64,000 bases of DNA from Magnetococcales bacterium (GTDB taxonomy: Bacteria; Pseudomonadota; Magnetococcia; Magnetococcales; Magnetaquicoccaceae): the NCBI GenBank assembly GCA_015231755.1, contig JADGAZ010000003.1, forward strand, positions 124,001 to 188,000, in the 5' to 3' direction. Made by a program: the position numbers and the translations under genes. Within the stretch, counting starts at the first letter, position 1. Every line of letters begins with the position of its first letter. This document shows, in pieces, positions 1-10,300 of the stretch. The notes beneath the pieces were generated by a model. It made no database searches. It saw only the letters and a list, made by a program, of their open reading frames with translations, and was not told where the DNA came from.

Positions 1-1824
1 AACCGCATCGTGCTGTATGGCCATCACTTCGCGGCCATCGCCGGGGCCGGTCCCCTGGTGGGTCCGGTGCTGGCGGCCCAAATGGGCTATCTGCCGGGTC
101 TGTTGTGGATCCTGGTGGGGGTGGTGCTGGCGGGAGCGGTGCAGGACTTTTTGATTCTGTCGTTTTCCATGCGTCGCGGGGGACGCTCCCTCGGGGAGAT
201 CATCCGCTCGGAGATGGGAGCCATCCCCGGCAGCGTGGCCATGATCGGCATCTTCGGCATCATGACCATTCTGCTGGCGGTCTTGAGCCTGATCGTGGTC
301 AAGGCCATGGCGGAAAGCCCCTGGTCGGTGTTCACCGTGGTCATGACCATCCCCATCGCCTTGTTCATGGGGATCTACATGAAAAAACTCCGGCCAGGAC
401 ACGTGGCGGAAATCTCCGTCATCGGCGCGGTGTTGCTGATCGTGTCCATCATCGGCGGAGGGCATGTGGCCACCCATCCGACCCTTGGCCCCCTCTTCAC
501 CCTCACCGGACCCCAGGTGACCGCCGGATTGATCGCCTATGGGGCACTGGCCTCGATCCTGCCGGTGTGGATGATGCTCTGTCCCCGGGATTACCTCTCC
601 ACCTTCTTGAAAATCGGCACCATCGTCCTGCTGGCCATCTGCGTCTTCGTGGCCGCGCCTGCGCTCAAGATGCCCGCCACCACCGTGTTCATCAACGGCA
701 CCGGACCGGTGTGGAGCGGAGAACTGTTTCCGTTTCTGTTCATCACCATCGCCTGTGGCGCCTGCTCCGGATTCCACTCCCTGATCGCCTCCGGCACCAC
801 CCCGAAAATGATCGCCAGCGAAGGCGATGCCCGTTTCATCGGCTACGGAGGCATGCTGATGGAGTCCTTCGTGGCCATTATGGCCCTGTGCGCCGCCTCC
901 ATCCTGGAACCCGGCGTCTACTTCGCCATGAACGCCCCGGCGGCGGTACTCGGAACCACCCTCGAAGGCGCGGTCACGATCATCCGCGAATGGGGCTTCG
1001 TGGTCACCCCGGAGATGATCACCCAACTCACCCGCGACGTGGGCGAACACTCCCTGCTCTCCCGCACCGGCGGCGCCCCCACCCTGGCGGTGGGCATGGC
1101 CCACCTGCTGTCGGTGTTCGGCGGCACGGCCTGGATGGGCTTCTGGTATCACTTCGCCATCCTGTTCGAGGCCCTCTTCATCCTCACCGCCGTGGATACC
1201 GGCACCCGGGCCTGTCGTTTCATGGTCCAGGACATGTTCGGCGTGGTTTTCAAACCCCTGGCCCGCACCTCCTCGTGGCTTTCCAGCGTGGTGGCCACCG
1301 CCATCGTGGTCAGCGCCTGGGGCTATATCCTCTATCAAGGGGTGATCGATCCTTTCGGCGGCATCAACAGCCTGTGGCCCCTGTTCGGTATCTCCAACCA
1401 GATGCTCGCCGGCTGCGCCATGATCCTGGCCACGGTGATCCTCTTCAAACTCAAACGTCACAAACTGGCCTGGGTGACCATTCTCCCCGCCATCTGGCTG
1501 ATCGTCTCCACCATGACCGCCAGCTTCCAGAAAATCTTTTCCGCCAACACCAAAATCGGCTTTCTGGCCCACGCGGACAAATATCAACAAGCCCTGGACA
1601 AAGGAACCATCCTCGCTCCGGCCAAAACCCTCGAACAGGTGGCCCGGGTAGTGGCCAACGATCGCCTGGACGCGATTCTGGCCCTGTTCTTCATGAGCAT
1701 TGTCCTCATTCTGCTGATCTTCGGAGTGCGGGCCTGTCTCCAGGCCCTGCACAACCCGCTGGTCACCGCCCGGGAGGACGAACCGCCATCCGGGGTGTGC
1801 AATCCCATCACCCGCTGCTGTTGA
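1..1824 (+). CDS. cstA: CstA-family peptide/pyruvate transporter (5' partial)
   Basis: Polytopic inner-membrane protein of the carbon starvation CstA family, which takes up peptides or pyruvate. The open frame runs in from the left edge with no stop, and the visible part starts inside the conserved N-terminal segment (NRIVLYGHHFAAIAGAGP), so roughly the first 80 residues of a protein of about 690 are missing. The frame shows more than a dozen hydrophobic segments, the conserved CGACSGFHSLIASGTTPKM segment near residues 250-270, and a long C-terminal run of membrane helices ending in TGA at 1822. It is followed by the metW promoter, so it probably ends its own transcription unit. Transport substrate cannot be told from sequence alone. 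Confidence 0.93.
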   Translation, partial: NRIVLYGHHFAAIAGAGPLVGPVLAAQMGYLPGLLWILVGVVLAGAVQDFLILSFSMRRGGRSLGEIIRSEMGAIPGSVAMIGIFGIMTILLAVLSLIVVKAMAESPWSVFTVVMTIPIALFMGIYMKKLRPGHVAEISVIGAVLLIVSIIGGGHVATHPTLGPLFTLTGPQVTAGLIAYGALASILPVWMMLCPRDYLSTFLKIGTIVLLAICVFVAAPALKMPATTVFINGTGPVWSGELFPFLFITIACGACSGFHSLIASGTTPKMIASEGDARFIGYGGMLMESFVAIMALCAASILEPGVYFAMNAPAAVLGTTLEGAVTIIREWGFVVTPEMITQLTRDVGEHSLLSRTGGAPTLAVGMAHLLSVFGGTAWMGFWYHFAILFEALFILTAVDTGTRACRFMVQDMFGVVFKPLARTSSWLSSVVATAIVVSAWGYILYQGVIDPFGGINSLWPLFGISNQMLAGCAMILATVILFKLKRHKLAWVTILPAIWLIVSTMTASFQKIFSANTKIGFLAHADKYQQALDKGTILAPAKTLEQVARVVANDRLDAILALFFMSIVLILLIFGVRACLQALHNPLVTAREDEPPSGVCNPITRCC

Positions 1825-1849
1825 CGCGGCCCAGGCTTCGGGCTAGACT
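1821..1849 (+). promoter_or_regulatory. sigma70-type promoter of metW operon
   Basis: TTGACG at 1821-1826 and TAGACT at 1844-1849 with a 17 bp spacer. The -35 box overlaps the stop codon of the upstream transporter gene. A start site near 1856 would give a leader of about 40 bases before the metW start. This is a pattern match only. Confidence 0.5.
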
Positions 1850-1894
1850 GAAAACAGGCATGGCACCAATGGCACCACAACCACGAGGTCCACG

Positions 1895-2536
1895 TTGCAT
1901 AAACTCCGCATCGATCAAGCCGTCATCGCCGATCTGGTGACCGAAGGGGCGCGTGTACTCGATTTGGGGTGCGGAGACGGCTTGCTGCTCGACCACCTGA
2001 TCCGCCGCAAACACGCCCGGGGCTTCGGGGTGGAAATCTCCCACGAAGGGGTCCACGCCTGCATCGCCCATGGTCTGCCGGTCTATCAGGGGGACATCGA
2101 CCAGGGGTTGAGCGATCATCACGACGACTCCTTCGATTACGTCATCCTCTCCCACACCCTTCAGGCGGTCCACCGGCCCGAATACGTGCTGAAGGAAATG
2201 CTCCGAGTCGGCAAAAAGATCATCGTCTCCTTTCCCAATTTCGGCTACTGGCGGGTACGCTTCAGCCTGCTGCTCTACGGACGCATGCCCCGCACCCGGC
2301 TGCTGCCCTACCGCTGGCACGACACCCCCTATATCCATCTGTGCACCATCCTGGACTTCGAGGATCTGTGCGCCGAACTCGACATTCGCATCCTGCGACG
2401 CATTCCGCTTTCCGCTGACAAACATCCGGCGCACCGCACCATTCTGCATCCCCTGTCCCAATGGCTCGTCCCCGGAACCACCGCCAATCTGCTCGCTCCG
2501 GTGGTGGTCTTTCTGCTCGAAAGGAACACCCGATGA
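1895..2536 (+). CDS. metW: MetW methyltransferase-fold protein
   Basis: Class I SAM-dependent methyltransferase fold of the MetW family, which assists MetX in homoserine acylation for methionine synthesis in many proteobacteria. Motif I (LDLGCGDG) lies at residues 22-29, and the protein has the typical MetW stretches VSFPNFGYWRVR and TPYIHLCT. It is 213 residues long, normal for the family. The start is TTG at 1895, chosen because GAGG at 1885-1888 is well spaced and no in-frame ATG lies nearby. Its usual partner metX is not next to it; here metW heads an operon with hpt, gph and hisG and overlaps hpt by ATGA. Family assignment is firm, the physiological role is inferred. Confidence 0.9.
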   Translation: MHKLRIDQAVIADLVTEGARVLDLGCGDGLLLDHLIRRKHARGFGVEISHEGVHACIAHGLPVYQGDIDQGLSDHHDDSFDYVILSHTLQAVHRPEYVLKEMLRVGKKIIVSFPNFGYWRVRFSLLLYGRMPRTRLLPYRWHDTPYIHLCTILDFEDLCAELDIRILRRIPLSADKHPAHRTILHPLSQWLVPGTTANLLAPVVVFLLERNTR

Positions 2537-3063
2537 GACCCCTTGTGGAACCAATCCTCTCCGACGAACTGATCCAGGGCCGCATCGACGCCCTGGCCCA
2601 GGAGATGGCCCCGGCGCTGCGGGACGACGTGGTCATGGTCACCTTGATGACCGGAGCGTTCCTGTTCGGGGCGGATCTGGCCCGCGCCCTCTCCCGGATC
2701 GGACGCCCCCTGACCCTCGATTTCATGGTGCTGTCGTCGTATGGCGCCGGAACGGAAACTTCCGGCCAGATCAACACCCGTCTGGATGTGCGGGAAAATC
2801 TCTCCGGTCGTCAGGTGCTGCTGGTGGATGACATCCTCGACAGCGGTCACACCCTGCAAATGGCCATCGCCCACCTCAAGGGAAAAGGGGCCGACTCCAT
2901 CCTCACCTGCGTGCTGCTGGACAAACCCGCCCGTCGCCGGGTGCCGGTCCAGGCCGACTTCGTGGGCTTCGAGATTCCGAATGTGTTCGTGGTGGGTTTC
3001 GGCATCGATTACAACCAGATGTTCCGGGAGTTGCCCTACGTGGGCCATGTGCGCACCCCATGA
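2533..3063 (+). CDS. hpt: hypoxanthine(-guanine) phosphoribosyltransferase
   Basis: Purine salvage enzyme that joins hypoxanthine or guanine to PRPP. The PRPP-binding motif VLLVDDILDSGHT is at residues 95-107 and the SSYGAGTETSG flexible loop at about 68-78, both diagnostic of HPRT. The 176-residue length is normal. The start is the ATG at 2533, which forms an ATGA overlap with the metW stop and implies translational coupling; a longer in-frame extension inside metW exists but lacks a reason to be used. Its own stop forms another ATGA overlap with gph. Guanine versus hypoxanthine preference cannot be decided here. Confidence 0.94.
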   Translation: MRPLVEPILSDELIQGRIDALAQEMAPALRDDVVMVTLMTGAFLFGADLARALSRIGRPLTLDFMVLSSYGAGTETSGQINTRLDVRENLSGRQVLLVDDILDSGHTLQMAIAHLKGKGADSILTCVLLDKPARRRVPVQADFVGFEIPNVFVVGFGIDYNQMFRELPYVGHVRTP

Positions 3064-3776
3064 GCAAACCCATCGTCTGCCGCGCCCTGCTGTTCGATCT
3101 GGACGGCACTCTGGTGGATTCCGCTCCGGACCTGTGGCGAGCCATGAACCATGTCCTGGCCCTGCGGCAACACCCTCCCCTGCCCCTGGAGCGGGTACGC
3201 CATCTGGTGGGCCACGGCGCCCGCGCCCTGCTGGCCCGGGGACTGTTCGACGAAAACACCGACCCTCCCGCCGACGATCCCCTCTTCGAGCAGGCGGTCA
3301 CCGCCTTTCTGGATTACTACCGGGATCATCTCACCGATCACTCCCGCCCGTTTCCCGCGGTGATCCCGGTGCTCCAATCCCTGGCTGACCAGGGTTACGC
3401 CATGGCGGTGGTCACCAACAAGCCGGAACACCTCGCCCGGGCCATGCTGGAACAACTGGATCTGGACCGATTCTTCTCCGTGGTCATCGGCGGCGAGACC
3501 CTGCCCCGACGCAAACCCGATCCCCTGCCGATACAACACGCCCTGGCGCAACTCGACATTCCGGCCACGCTCGGGGTGATGATCGGCGATTCGGAAACCG
3601 ATCTCCAGGCCGCCCGCAACGCCCAGATCCCGGTCATTCTGTACGCCCATGGCTACAACCGTGGGCAGCACGTACGCGCACTCCATCCGGACCGCGTCAT
3701 GGACCACTTCGGCCAACTGCCGGAGTTTCTTCATTTATCCAGGGAAACAAGGATTGGATCACCATGTCACAACTGA
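3060..3776 (+). CDS. gph: phosphoglycolate phosphatase (HAD family)
   Basis: HAD-superfamily hydrolase of the Gph type, which removes 2-phosphoglycolate formed in DNA repair or by Rubisco. All HAD motifs are present: DLDGT at residues 13-17, VVTN near 117-120, Lys in RRKPDP near 152, and MIGDSETD near 174-181. The cap domain lies between the first two. Length is 238 residues. It begins in an ATGA overlap with hpt and its last 13 bases overlap the hisG start, continuing a chain of coupled genes. Related HAD enzymes act on other sugar phosphates, so the substrate is the less certain part. Confidence 0.88.
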   Translation: MSKPIVCRALLFDLDGTLVDSAPDLWRAMNHVLALRQHPPLPLERVRHLVGHGARALLARGLFDENTDPPADDPLFEQAVTAFLDYYRDHLTDHSRPFPAVIPVLQSLADQGYAMAVVTNKPEHLARAMLEQLDLDRFFSVVIGGETLPRRKPDPLPIQHALAQLDIPATLGVMIGDSETDLQAARNAQIPVILYAHGYNRGQHVRALHPDRVMDHFGQLPEFLHLSRETRIGSPCHN

Positions 3777-4642
3777 AACTCGGCATCCCCAAGGGAAGCC
3801 TGGAACAAGCCACCATCGAACTGTTCTCCCAGGCGGGCTGGCGCATTTCCCCCAGTTCACGCAACTATTTTCCCAGCATCGATGATCCGGAGATCGTCTG
3901 CTCGCTGGTCCGTCCCCAGGAGATGGCCCGCTACGTAGCCGACGGCACCTTGGACATGGGCCTGACCGGCCTGGACTGGATCCTCGAATGGGAGTGCGAA
4001 GATAAAGTCGCGCAAATCGGCGCCCTGGAATACTCCAAAAGCTCCAACCGTCCCTGTCGCTGGGTGCTGGTGACCCGTCAGGACTCCCCGATCCAAACCC
4101 TTGCGGATCTCCAGGGCAAACGGGTGGCCACGGAACTGGAACAGTTCACCCGTCGTCATCTGTCCCAGTTGGGCATTCAGGCCGAAGTGATCTTCTCCTG
4201 GGGAGCCACGGAGGCCAAAGTGGTGGAAGGACTGGTGGACGCGGCGGTGGAGATCACCGAAACCGGTTCCACCATCAAGGCCCACGGCCTGCGCATCGTG
4301 GCGGATCTACTGGAAACCCGCACCATGATCATCGCCAATCACGACGCGGTGCGGGATGCGTGGAAAAAAAACAAGATCGATCAGATCACCCTGCTGTTGA
4401 ACGCCGCCCTGACCGCCCGTCACAAGGCGATCCTCAAAATGAACGTCCCGGTGGCCCGTTCCGCCGAGGTGCTGGCCCTGTTGCCCAGCCTGCAATCCCC
4501 GACCATCAACACCTTGTCCGATCCGGCTTGGCAGGCGGTGGAGACCGTGGTGGACCGCTCCGAGGTTCGCGACCTGATTTGGCGATTGAAACAGGCCGGA
4601 GCCGTCGGCATCCTGGAATTTGACCTCAAGAAAGTGGTATGA
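3764..4642 (+). CDS. hisG: ATP phosphoribosyltransferase, long form
   Basis: First enzyme of histidine biosynthesis, condensing ATP with PRPP. At 292 residues it is the long form, with a C-terminal ACT-like regulatory domain that normally gives feedback inhibition by histidine without HisZ. Visible features are the N-terminal KLGIPKGSLE, the DMGLTGLDWI stretch, and EVVE/ITETGSTIKAHGL in the phosphate-binding region. The ATG at 3764 lies inside the end of gph and has AAGGATTGGATC upstream. No other his genes are in the window, so hisG stands apart from the rest of the pathway. With Hpt, it is the second PRPP user in this operon. Confidence 0.95.
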   Translation: MSQLKLGIPKGSLEQATIELFSQAGWRISPSSRNYFPSIDDPEIVCSLVRPQEMARYVADGTLDMGLTGLDWILEWECEDKVAQIGALEYSKSSNRPCRWVLVTRQDSPIQTLADLQGKRVATELEQFTRRHLSQLGIQAEVIFSWGATEAKVVEGLVDAAVEITETGSTIKAHGLRIVADLLETRTMIIANHDAVRDAWKKNKIDQITLLLNAALTARHKAILKMNVPVARSAEVLALLPSLQSPTINTLSDPAWQAVETVVDRSEVRDLIWRLKQAGAVGILEFDLKKVV

Positions 4643-4686
4643 TGGATCCGACTGTTCCATTCCACACCCAACCGAGGAGTTACTGC

Positions 4687-4893
4687 ATGCCGCTTACCGA
4701 GACGTGGACCGGTGATCTTCCCTGGATGGCCCTGCTTCTGGGGCTGACAAGCATGGTGACACTCTTGCTGGTCGCCCTTTTTCCGGCCGCCCGTCCGGTG
4801 CGTGCCCTTGTTCCAATCCCGGTCCGCTCCCGCGAGGGGCAACAACGCGCAGCCATGGTCCACAACCAACGCCGGCGCCTGTTCAACGACTGA
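4687..4893 (+). CDS. small single-pass membrane protein, unknown
   Basis: A 68-residue protein not recognised as any known family. Residues about 10-33 form one hydrophobic segment (WMALLLGLTSMVTLLLVALF), followed by a basic tail rich in Arg with QRRRLFND at the end, suggesting an N-out/C-in single-pass protein. The ATG at 4687 is chosen over one at 4639 because GAGGAG at 4674-4679 sits 7 bases upstream. It lies 44 bases after hisG on the same strand and may belong to that operon. Real gene status rests on the ribosome site, codon use and clear membrane segment. Confidence 0.5.
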   Translation: MPLTETWTGDLPWMALLLGLTSMVTLLLVALFPAARPVRALVPIPVRSREGQQRAAMVHNQRRRLFND

Positions 4894-4899
4894 CGCACA

Positions 4900-4914
4900 T
4901 CAGGTCAAGCCTGA
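4900..4914. repeat. short hairpin upstream of hpf
   Basis: Inverted repeat TCAGG-TCAAG-CCTGA, followed by CATTTTAAATTTT. It sits between the small membrane protein and hpf. It could be a weak terminator or a regulator site; the stem of five base pairs is too short to decide. Confidence 0.3.
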
Positions 4915-4943
4915 CATTTTAAATTTTGAAAGGGGTTTAAATC

Positions 4944-5249
4944 ATGGAAGTGAAAATTGAAGGACGCCAGGTTGACATCGGAGACGAGTTGCGGGATCGC
5001 ATCCAAAAGCAGTTCGACAACCTCGATCAACGCTTCGGACCCTTGACCCACGGTCGCATCTCCGTGGAACGCAAGGCCCACAACAACGAGCAACGCGCCT
5101 CGGTCAAAACCGTGGTCAACGTGGCGGGCAAAACCATCTCCGCCGCCAAAGAGGCCTCCACGGTGATCGGAGCGGTCAACGAGACCCTCGATACCCTCAC
5201 CGAAGAACTGCTGACCCACGCGGAAAAAAGCAAAAAGAGTCACCGGTAA
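4944..5249 (+). CDS. hpf: short ribosome hibernation promoting factor
   Basis: HPF/RaiA family protein of 101 residues, the short form that binds the 30S decoding region and helps form 100S ribosome dimers in stationary phase. The N-terminal strand MEVKIEGRQVDIGDELRDRI and the region around VERKAHNNEQ fit the family's beta-alpha-beta fold, and the basic C-terminus (HAEKSKKSHR) is typical. The ATG at 4944 follows AAAGGGG at a normal distance. In many proteobacteria hpf follows rpoN; here it does not. It is upstream of, and convergent with, a kinase-like gene. Confidence 0.87.
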   Translation: MEVKIEGRQVDIGDELRDRIQKQFDNLDQRFGPLTHGRISVERKAHNNEQRASVKTVVNVAGKTISAAKEASTVIGAVNETLDTLTEELLTHAEKSKKSHR

Positions 5250-5260
5250 CGGCTGCTCCT

Positions 5261-5298
5261 CGACCCTGCCTGGCGAGCAATCTGATCAGGCGGGGTCG
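5261..5298. repeat. long hairpin between convergent genes
   Basis: A 12 bp stem (5261-5272 with 5287-5298, one G-T wobble) around a 14-base loop. It lies between the ends of hpf and the minus-strand kinase-like gene. No T-run follows on either strand, so it may stabilise 3' ends rather than act as a classical intrinsic terminator. Confidence 0.45.
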
Positions 5299-5434
5299 AA
5301 ACGCTCCTTGCCGGATTTCCGGCCCGTTCCACCCCCCGCACCACATCCCCCACCCAATCCGCTTGACGCGCCACTCTGTTTGTTTCCGACCGGATCCCAC
5401 GGACCTCCAGGCCAATCATGGCCAACCTCTATCC

Positions 5435-7375
5435 TCAAAGCGTCGGATGGCTCAACACGATCGCCTCGTCCCGCGCCCACTCCTGCAACAGCACCAGACA
5501 GGTATCGAAATCATAATCCATCAACGCCTTGCGCATGGCCCCGATCCGCTCCTTGCGGACCATGCCCGGCGCCAAAGGCAGCATCTGCTCCACCACCGTA
5601 TCCACAGAGGAGTCGAACGCGCACAACAAGGACTCGACCTGCCGCATCAAAGGCGCCAAACCCGCCGGAGCCGGGGCCAAGTCGTCATCATCCCCAGTCG
5701 CTTCCGCCCCTGACACCGCCAACTCCGCCTGTTGCAAACCGGTCAAGACTCCCGCCACAATCCGTTGCAGCTCTCTGGCGGTCTCCCCCAGAAGATCCCC
5801 CAGCCTGTCCAGTCTCTCCTCCTCCTTGGCCCGCAGTTCGATCCGCTTGGCCAAAGCCGACAAACTCTGGGCACCGATCAAGGCCGCAACCCCTTTCAGG
5901 GTGTGGGCGGTACGTTCCAGACCCGCCGGATCACCCCCGGCCATCTGCTGCTCCATTCTCACACAGGCATCCCGCTGATTGCGCACAAATTTGGACAACA
6001 CGCTCCGATAGATCGCCTCTTTGCCCCCCACATTGTGCAACCCGGTCACCACATCCACCCCGACACCAAAATCCCCGGGCCGGGTCTGCTGCCCCCCCGG
6101 CGTATTCTCTTCAACCGGTTCCCCATCCACCCCAAAAAGACGGTCCGCCTCGATCCGGGCAAAATCCACCCGTGACTCCAGCACGTGCAACAGATTGCCG
6201 GCAGTATGATGGATGGCGCTCACCCATTCGTGTTGCCGGGGCGTCAACCCGCTTTGCAAACACTCCCAGGCCAATCCGAGGAGCGCGTTCAACGGGGTCC
6301 GGATCTCCCGGCTCACGTTGGTCAGAAAATCCCCCTGGGCCCGGCGGGACTGGACGGCCTGTTGATTCAGCGCCTCGGTATGGGCGGCGGACTGGGTCAA
6401 ACGCAACTGCCTTTCCTCCAGGATGGCCTGTTGCGCCTTGCGAAGTTCCGAAACATCCCGCATCACCCCCACGGTTCCCAGATAGGAACGGAACCGAATG
6501 GTTGAATCGTCACCCGGATCGCCATACAAACCGGAACTGTTCACCTCCACACTCACGCAGCCCCCGTCCCCCCAGCGGCCCGGATCCCCCTCGCCCGTGG
6601 GGCGGCCTTGAGTCCGGACCCGGATCCCCAGTCCCATGGTGATGCGGGGCGTGGTACGTCGTTCGTCGAACACCTTCTGCCCTGGATTGACCAACCCCCC
6701 ACCCCGTTCCAGCACCCGCTCCAGACTCACCGCCGGCAGATCCTCCGGATCGACGATTTCGGAAAAATGCCGACCCAGCAACTCGGAAGGATGATAGCCC
6801 AAGCACTCCACCGTCTGACTCAGGAAAGTGAAACGTCCCTCCACATCCAACTTGAAAACGATATCCGGGAGGATCTGGACCAGACCCCGCAAACACTCAT
6901 CCGAAGAGAACAACAACTGTCGGCTTTCGTTCAGCCGTTCGTCCAGGGCGAACAGACGCCGGTTTTTTTCCTCCAACCGACGCTGCAACCGACGCAAGGT
7001 GATCTGGGTGCGAATGCGCGCCTTGACGATGCCCGGACTGATGGGCTTGGTGATGTAATCCACCGCCCCCATGGACAAACCATCCCGTTCATCCAGATCA
7101 CCGGCCCGGGAAGTGACAAAAATCACTGGAATTTCACGGGTGCGGGCATCGGCTTTGAGTATACGGCACACCTCGTATCCACTCATTCCCGGCATCGTGA
7201 TGTCCAAGAGGATCAAATCCGGCTGAGGATCCAAGAAGGCCAACCGCAACGCCAAGGTTCCATGAATGGCCGGACGCACCATGTATTCATCCATCAAGAT
7301 GTTCTTGAGAACATCGAGATTTTCCGGACCGTCATCGACGATCAATATGATCGCTTTTCCCGAGTCTTCAGCCAT
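5435..7375 (-). CDS. REC-PAS-degenerate HisKA-Hpt protein without ATPase domain
   Basis: A 646-residue phosphorelay protein. Order: receiver domain (phospho-acceptor D58 in [11 protein letters not shown] Lys retained), coiled coil, PAS domain at about 170-310, a HisKA-like helix pair, and a C-terminal Hpt domain with H491 in AHTLKGVAA. The H-box reads [11 protein letters not shown], with Arg356 (codon CGG at 6310-6308) where the phospho-His should be, and no HATPase N or G boxes follow. It therefore cannot autophosphorylate but can receive and pass phosphate. The ATG at 7375 overlaps the stop of the upstream MHYT kinase by 8 bases, which suggests that the kinase is its partner. Confidence 0.88.
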   Translation of the reverse strand: MAEDSGKAIILIVDDGPENLDVLKNILMDEYMVRPAIHGTLALRLAFLDPQPDLILLDITMPGMSGYEVCRILKADARTREIPVIFVTSRAGDLDERDGLSMGAVDYITKPISPGIVKARIRTQITLRRLQRRLEEKNRRLFALDERLNESRQLLFSSDECLRGLVQILPDIVFKLDVEGRFTFLSQTVECLGYHPSELLGRHFSEIVDPEDLPAVSLERVLERGGGLVNPGQKVFDERRTTPRITMGLGIRVRTQGRPTGEGDPGRWGDGGCVSVEVNSSGLYGDPGDDSTIRFRSYLGTVGVMRDVSELRKAQQAILEERQLRLTQSAAHTEALNQQAVQSRRAQGDFLTNVSREIRTPLNALLGLAWECLQSGLTPRQHEWVSAIHHTAGNLLHVLESRVDFARIEADRLFGVDGEPVEENTPGGQQTRPGDFGVGVDVVTGLHNVGGKEAIYRSVLSKFVRNQRDACVRMEQQMAGGDPAGLERTAHTLKGVAALIGAQSLSALAKRIELRAKEEERLDRLGDLLGETARELQRIVAGVLTGLQQAELAVSGAEATGDDDDLAPAPAGLAPLMRQVESLLCAFDSSVDTVVEQMLPLAPGMVRKERIGAMRKALMDYDFDTCLVLLQEWARDEAIVLSHPTL

Positions 7376-10300
7376 CCACGGCCTCCAGATCAAGTGCAAT
7401 GGTTCTGGATAACGCGACAAGCGTATTCCTGGCTCCATCGAAATCGTATTGGGAGATTTGTTCATCCATCCGGGTCAACCATCCCAACAGCTCTGAAGTC
7501 CCGAAATGCTCAAGAATGGCGGATAAGGTCAACTCCGCCTCGGCGTCAAAGATCGCCAATTGATCATGCAACTTCTTCAACAACTGATTACGACGCAACA
7601 GGGTTTCCGGGGAGTGGTCCACAGGCGGCGCCAGACGGGGTACGCTCTCCTTGTGGCTCACCAGGGGTGCCAGACGCCCGCTCAAGCCCACCAGATCCTC
7701 GGCGGTTTCCCGCACCAAGGCCTCGATCACGTGGCGCTCTTCGGCGTTGCGGATGGCCAGTTCCAACTGGGCCGCCTTCTGGGACAATCCATTGGCCCCG
7801 ATGGTGGCGGCCACCCCTTTCAAGGTGTGGGCCAACCGCTCCGCGGAGCCATGATCTTCGGCGATCAAAGCCTGCTGGATCAAACCGGTCACTCCGCTCT
7901 GGTTGGAGACAAAACGACCCAACACACCCAGATAGGCGGGAAGATTGCCGTTCAAACGCCGCAGACCCGCCACGGTATCCACACCCGGAATCTCCGGCAA
8001 CTCCGATGCCAAAGTGGAACCGGATCGACTCCGCAGCCGGTTTTCCCCCTCTCCCGGCAACGGCAGAGAGGTGGCGGGTTTGATCCAACGGGCCATGATG
8101 GCAAACATTTCCACCGGATCCACCGGCTTGCCGATATGATCCTGCATCCCCGCCGCCAGACACAGATCCCGATCCCCGGACATGGCGTTGGCGGTCATGG
8201 CGAGAATCGGCAATGGGGCAAAACGCTCCTGCTTGCGGATTTCACGGGTGGCGGTGATGCCATCCATGACCGGCATCTGCACATCCATCAACACCCCATC
8301 CAACCGCTCCGTGGCGATCCTGTCCAACGCCTGTTGACCATTCTCCGCCACCACCACGGTGACATTGGCCTGTTCCAAAAGCTCCCGGGCCACCTGCTGA
8401 TTGATTTCGTTGTCTTCCACCAGCAGGATCCTGGCTCCGGAAAGAGCGGCCCGATCCGCCCGGCTGCTGTCGTGACGCGACGAAAACGGTCGAACCCCAC
8501 CGGATCCCGCCCGGCCCAACGCCTCCATGATGGATTCAAACAACAGGCTTTGATTGATCGGCTTGACCAGGAAATGATCGATTTGCGCCTCCTGCCGGGC
8601 GCGTTTCACCACCCCGTCCTCCCCATAGGCGGTGGCCATGATCATCACCGGAATACGGTTCAATCCCAGCTCATGCCGAATCTTCGCCGCCGCGGTGATG
8701 CCGTCGAGTTCCGGCATGCGGTAGTCCATCAAAACCAGATCATAAGACTCCCCGGCGAGATCCGACTGCTCCACCACCCGGATGGCCTCCTTGCCATCCC
8801 CCGCCTTGCTGACACGGAAACCAAACGAAGTCAAATACTCGGCCATAATGTTGCAAGCGCTTTCGTTGTCATCCACCACCAGCACCCGCTTACCCCGCAG
8901 CTCCACAGAAGCCACCAGGGAGGACTTGACCACCCGGTCGGACAGACCCAGACGCACATCAAAGATAAACCGGCTGCCTTTTCCGAAGGTACTTTCGGCG
9001 CGGATGCTCCCTCCCATCATCTCCACCAGACGTTTGGAAATGGTCAGTCCCAGTCCCGTGCCCCCATACTTGCGGGTCACGGAGGCGTCCGCCTGGGTGA
9101 AGGCATGAAACAGTCCGGCAACCTGTTCGGCGGTCATGCCGATGCCGGTATCCCGCACCGTGAACCGCAGATGGATGGACGACTCCCCTTTTTCCAGCAT
9201 TTCGGTCACCACCACGATTTCACCGGATTCGGTAAACTTGATGGCGTTGTTGGTGAGGTTGAGCAGAATCTGTCCCAGCCGGAACGGATCCCCCACCAGT
9301 CCCGACGGAATGTCCACCGCAGTCTCCATGAGAAATTCGACCCGCTTCTCCCAGGCCTTCATGGCCACCATGGAAGCCATGTTGCCCAACACCTCTTCCA
9401 GGGTGAATTCGATGGACTCCATGTCCATGCGACCCGCCTCGATCTTGGAATAGTCCAGAATGTCATTGATGATGCGCAACAACGAGGTGGCGGCGTGATG
9501 GACCTTGCGGATGTAATCCTTCTGTCGGGCATTCAGGGGGGTTTGCAGACACAAATGACTCAAGCCGATGATGGCGTTCATGGGGGTACGGATTTCATGG
9601 CTCATGTTGGCCAGAAATTCGCTTTTGGCCATGGCCGCAGCTTCCGCCAGTCCCTTGGCCCGGATCAATCCCGCCTCCAGATCCTTCATGGCGGTGACAT
9701 CCGTGCGGATGGAGACATATTGAAACGGTTTGCCCCGTTCGTTCAAGAAAGGAACCACCGTGGCCTGCACCCAATAGGGCGTTCCCTGCTTGGAGAGATT
9801 CTGCACCTCCCCATGCCAGATGCGACCCTGGGCAATGGTGGTCCACAACTCCCGATAAAAGGCCGGAGAGTGGGCGTCGGACTTGATCATACGATGATTG
9901 TTACCGATCAACTCGGCGCGGCTGTAACCGCTGATGGCCACAAACTTGTCGTTGGCGTAGATGATCTTCCCTTTGACATCCGTGGCCGAAACAATGGCAT
10001 GCTCGTCCAAAGCCAACTTTTGAAACTCCAAGGTCCGCAACGCCTCGGCTTCGCTTTGTTCCATGCGGCGCCGGGACAATACCACCAGCGTCCCTCCCCA
10101 CGCCAAAAAAAGCCCCAGCAGAATCGCGCCATACAAAATGGTGGCAAAGACCGGACGATCGTGCAAAGTCTGGAAGGAAAACGGCGTATGGGGAAAACGA
10201 ATGACCACGGTCCAGGGGCCGAGTCCGCCGCTGAACACGGATTGGACCGTCTCCGGCACCGCCACCATCCAATCTTCAAACAGGAACTGCCCTTCCAGGG

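Noticed and set aside
5308-6642. 444-codon Pro/Arg-rich plus-strand frame
   Set aside because: Antisense of the REC-PAS-Hpt gene; composition is a GC artefact.
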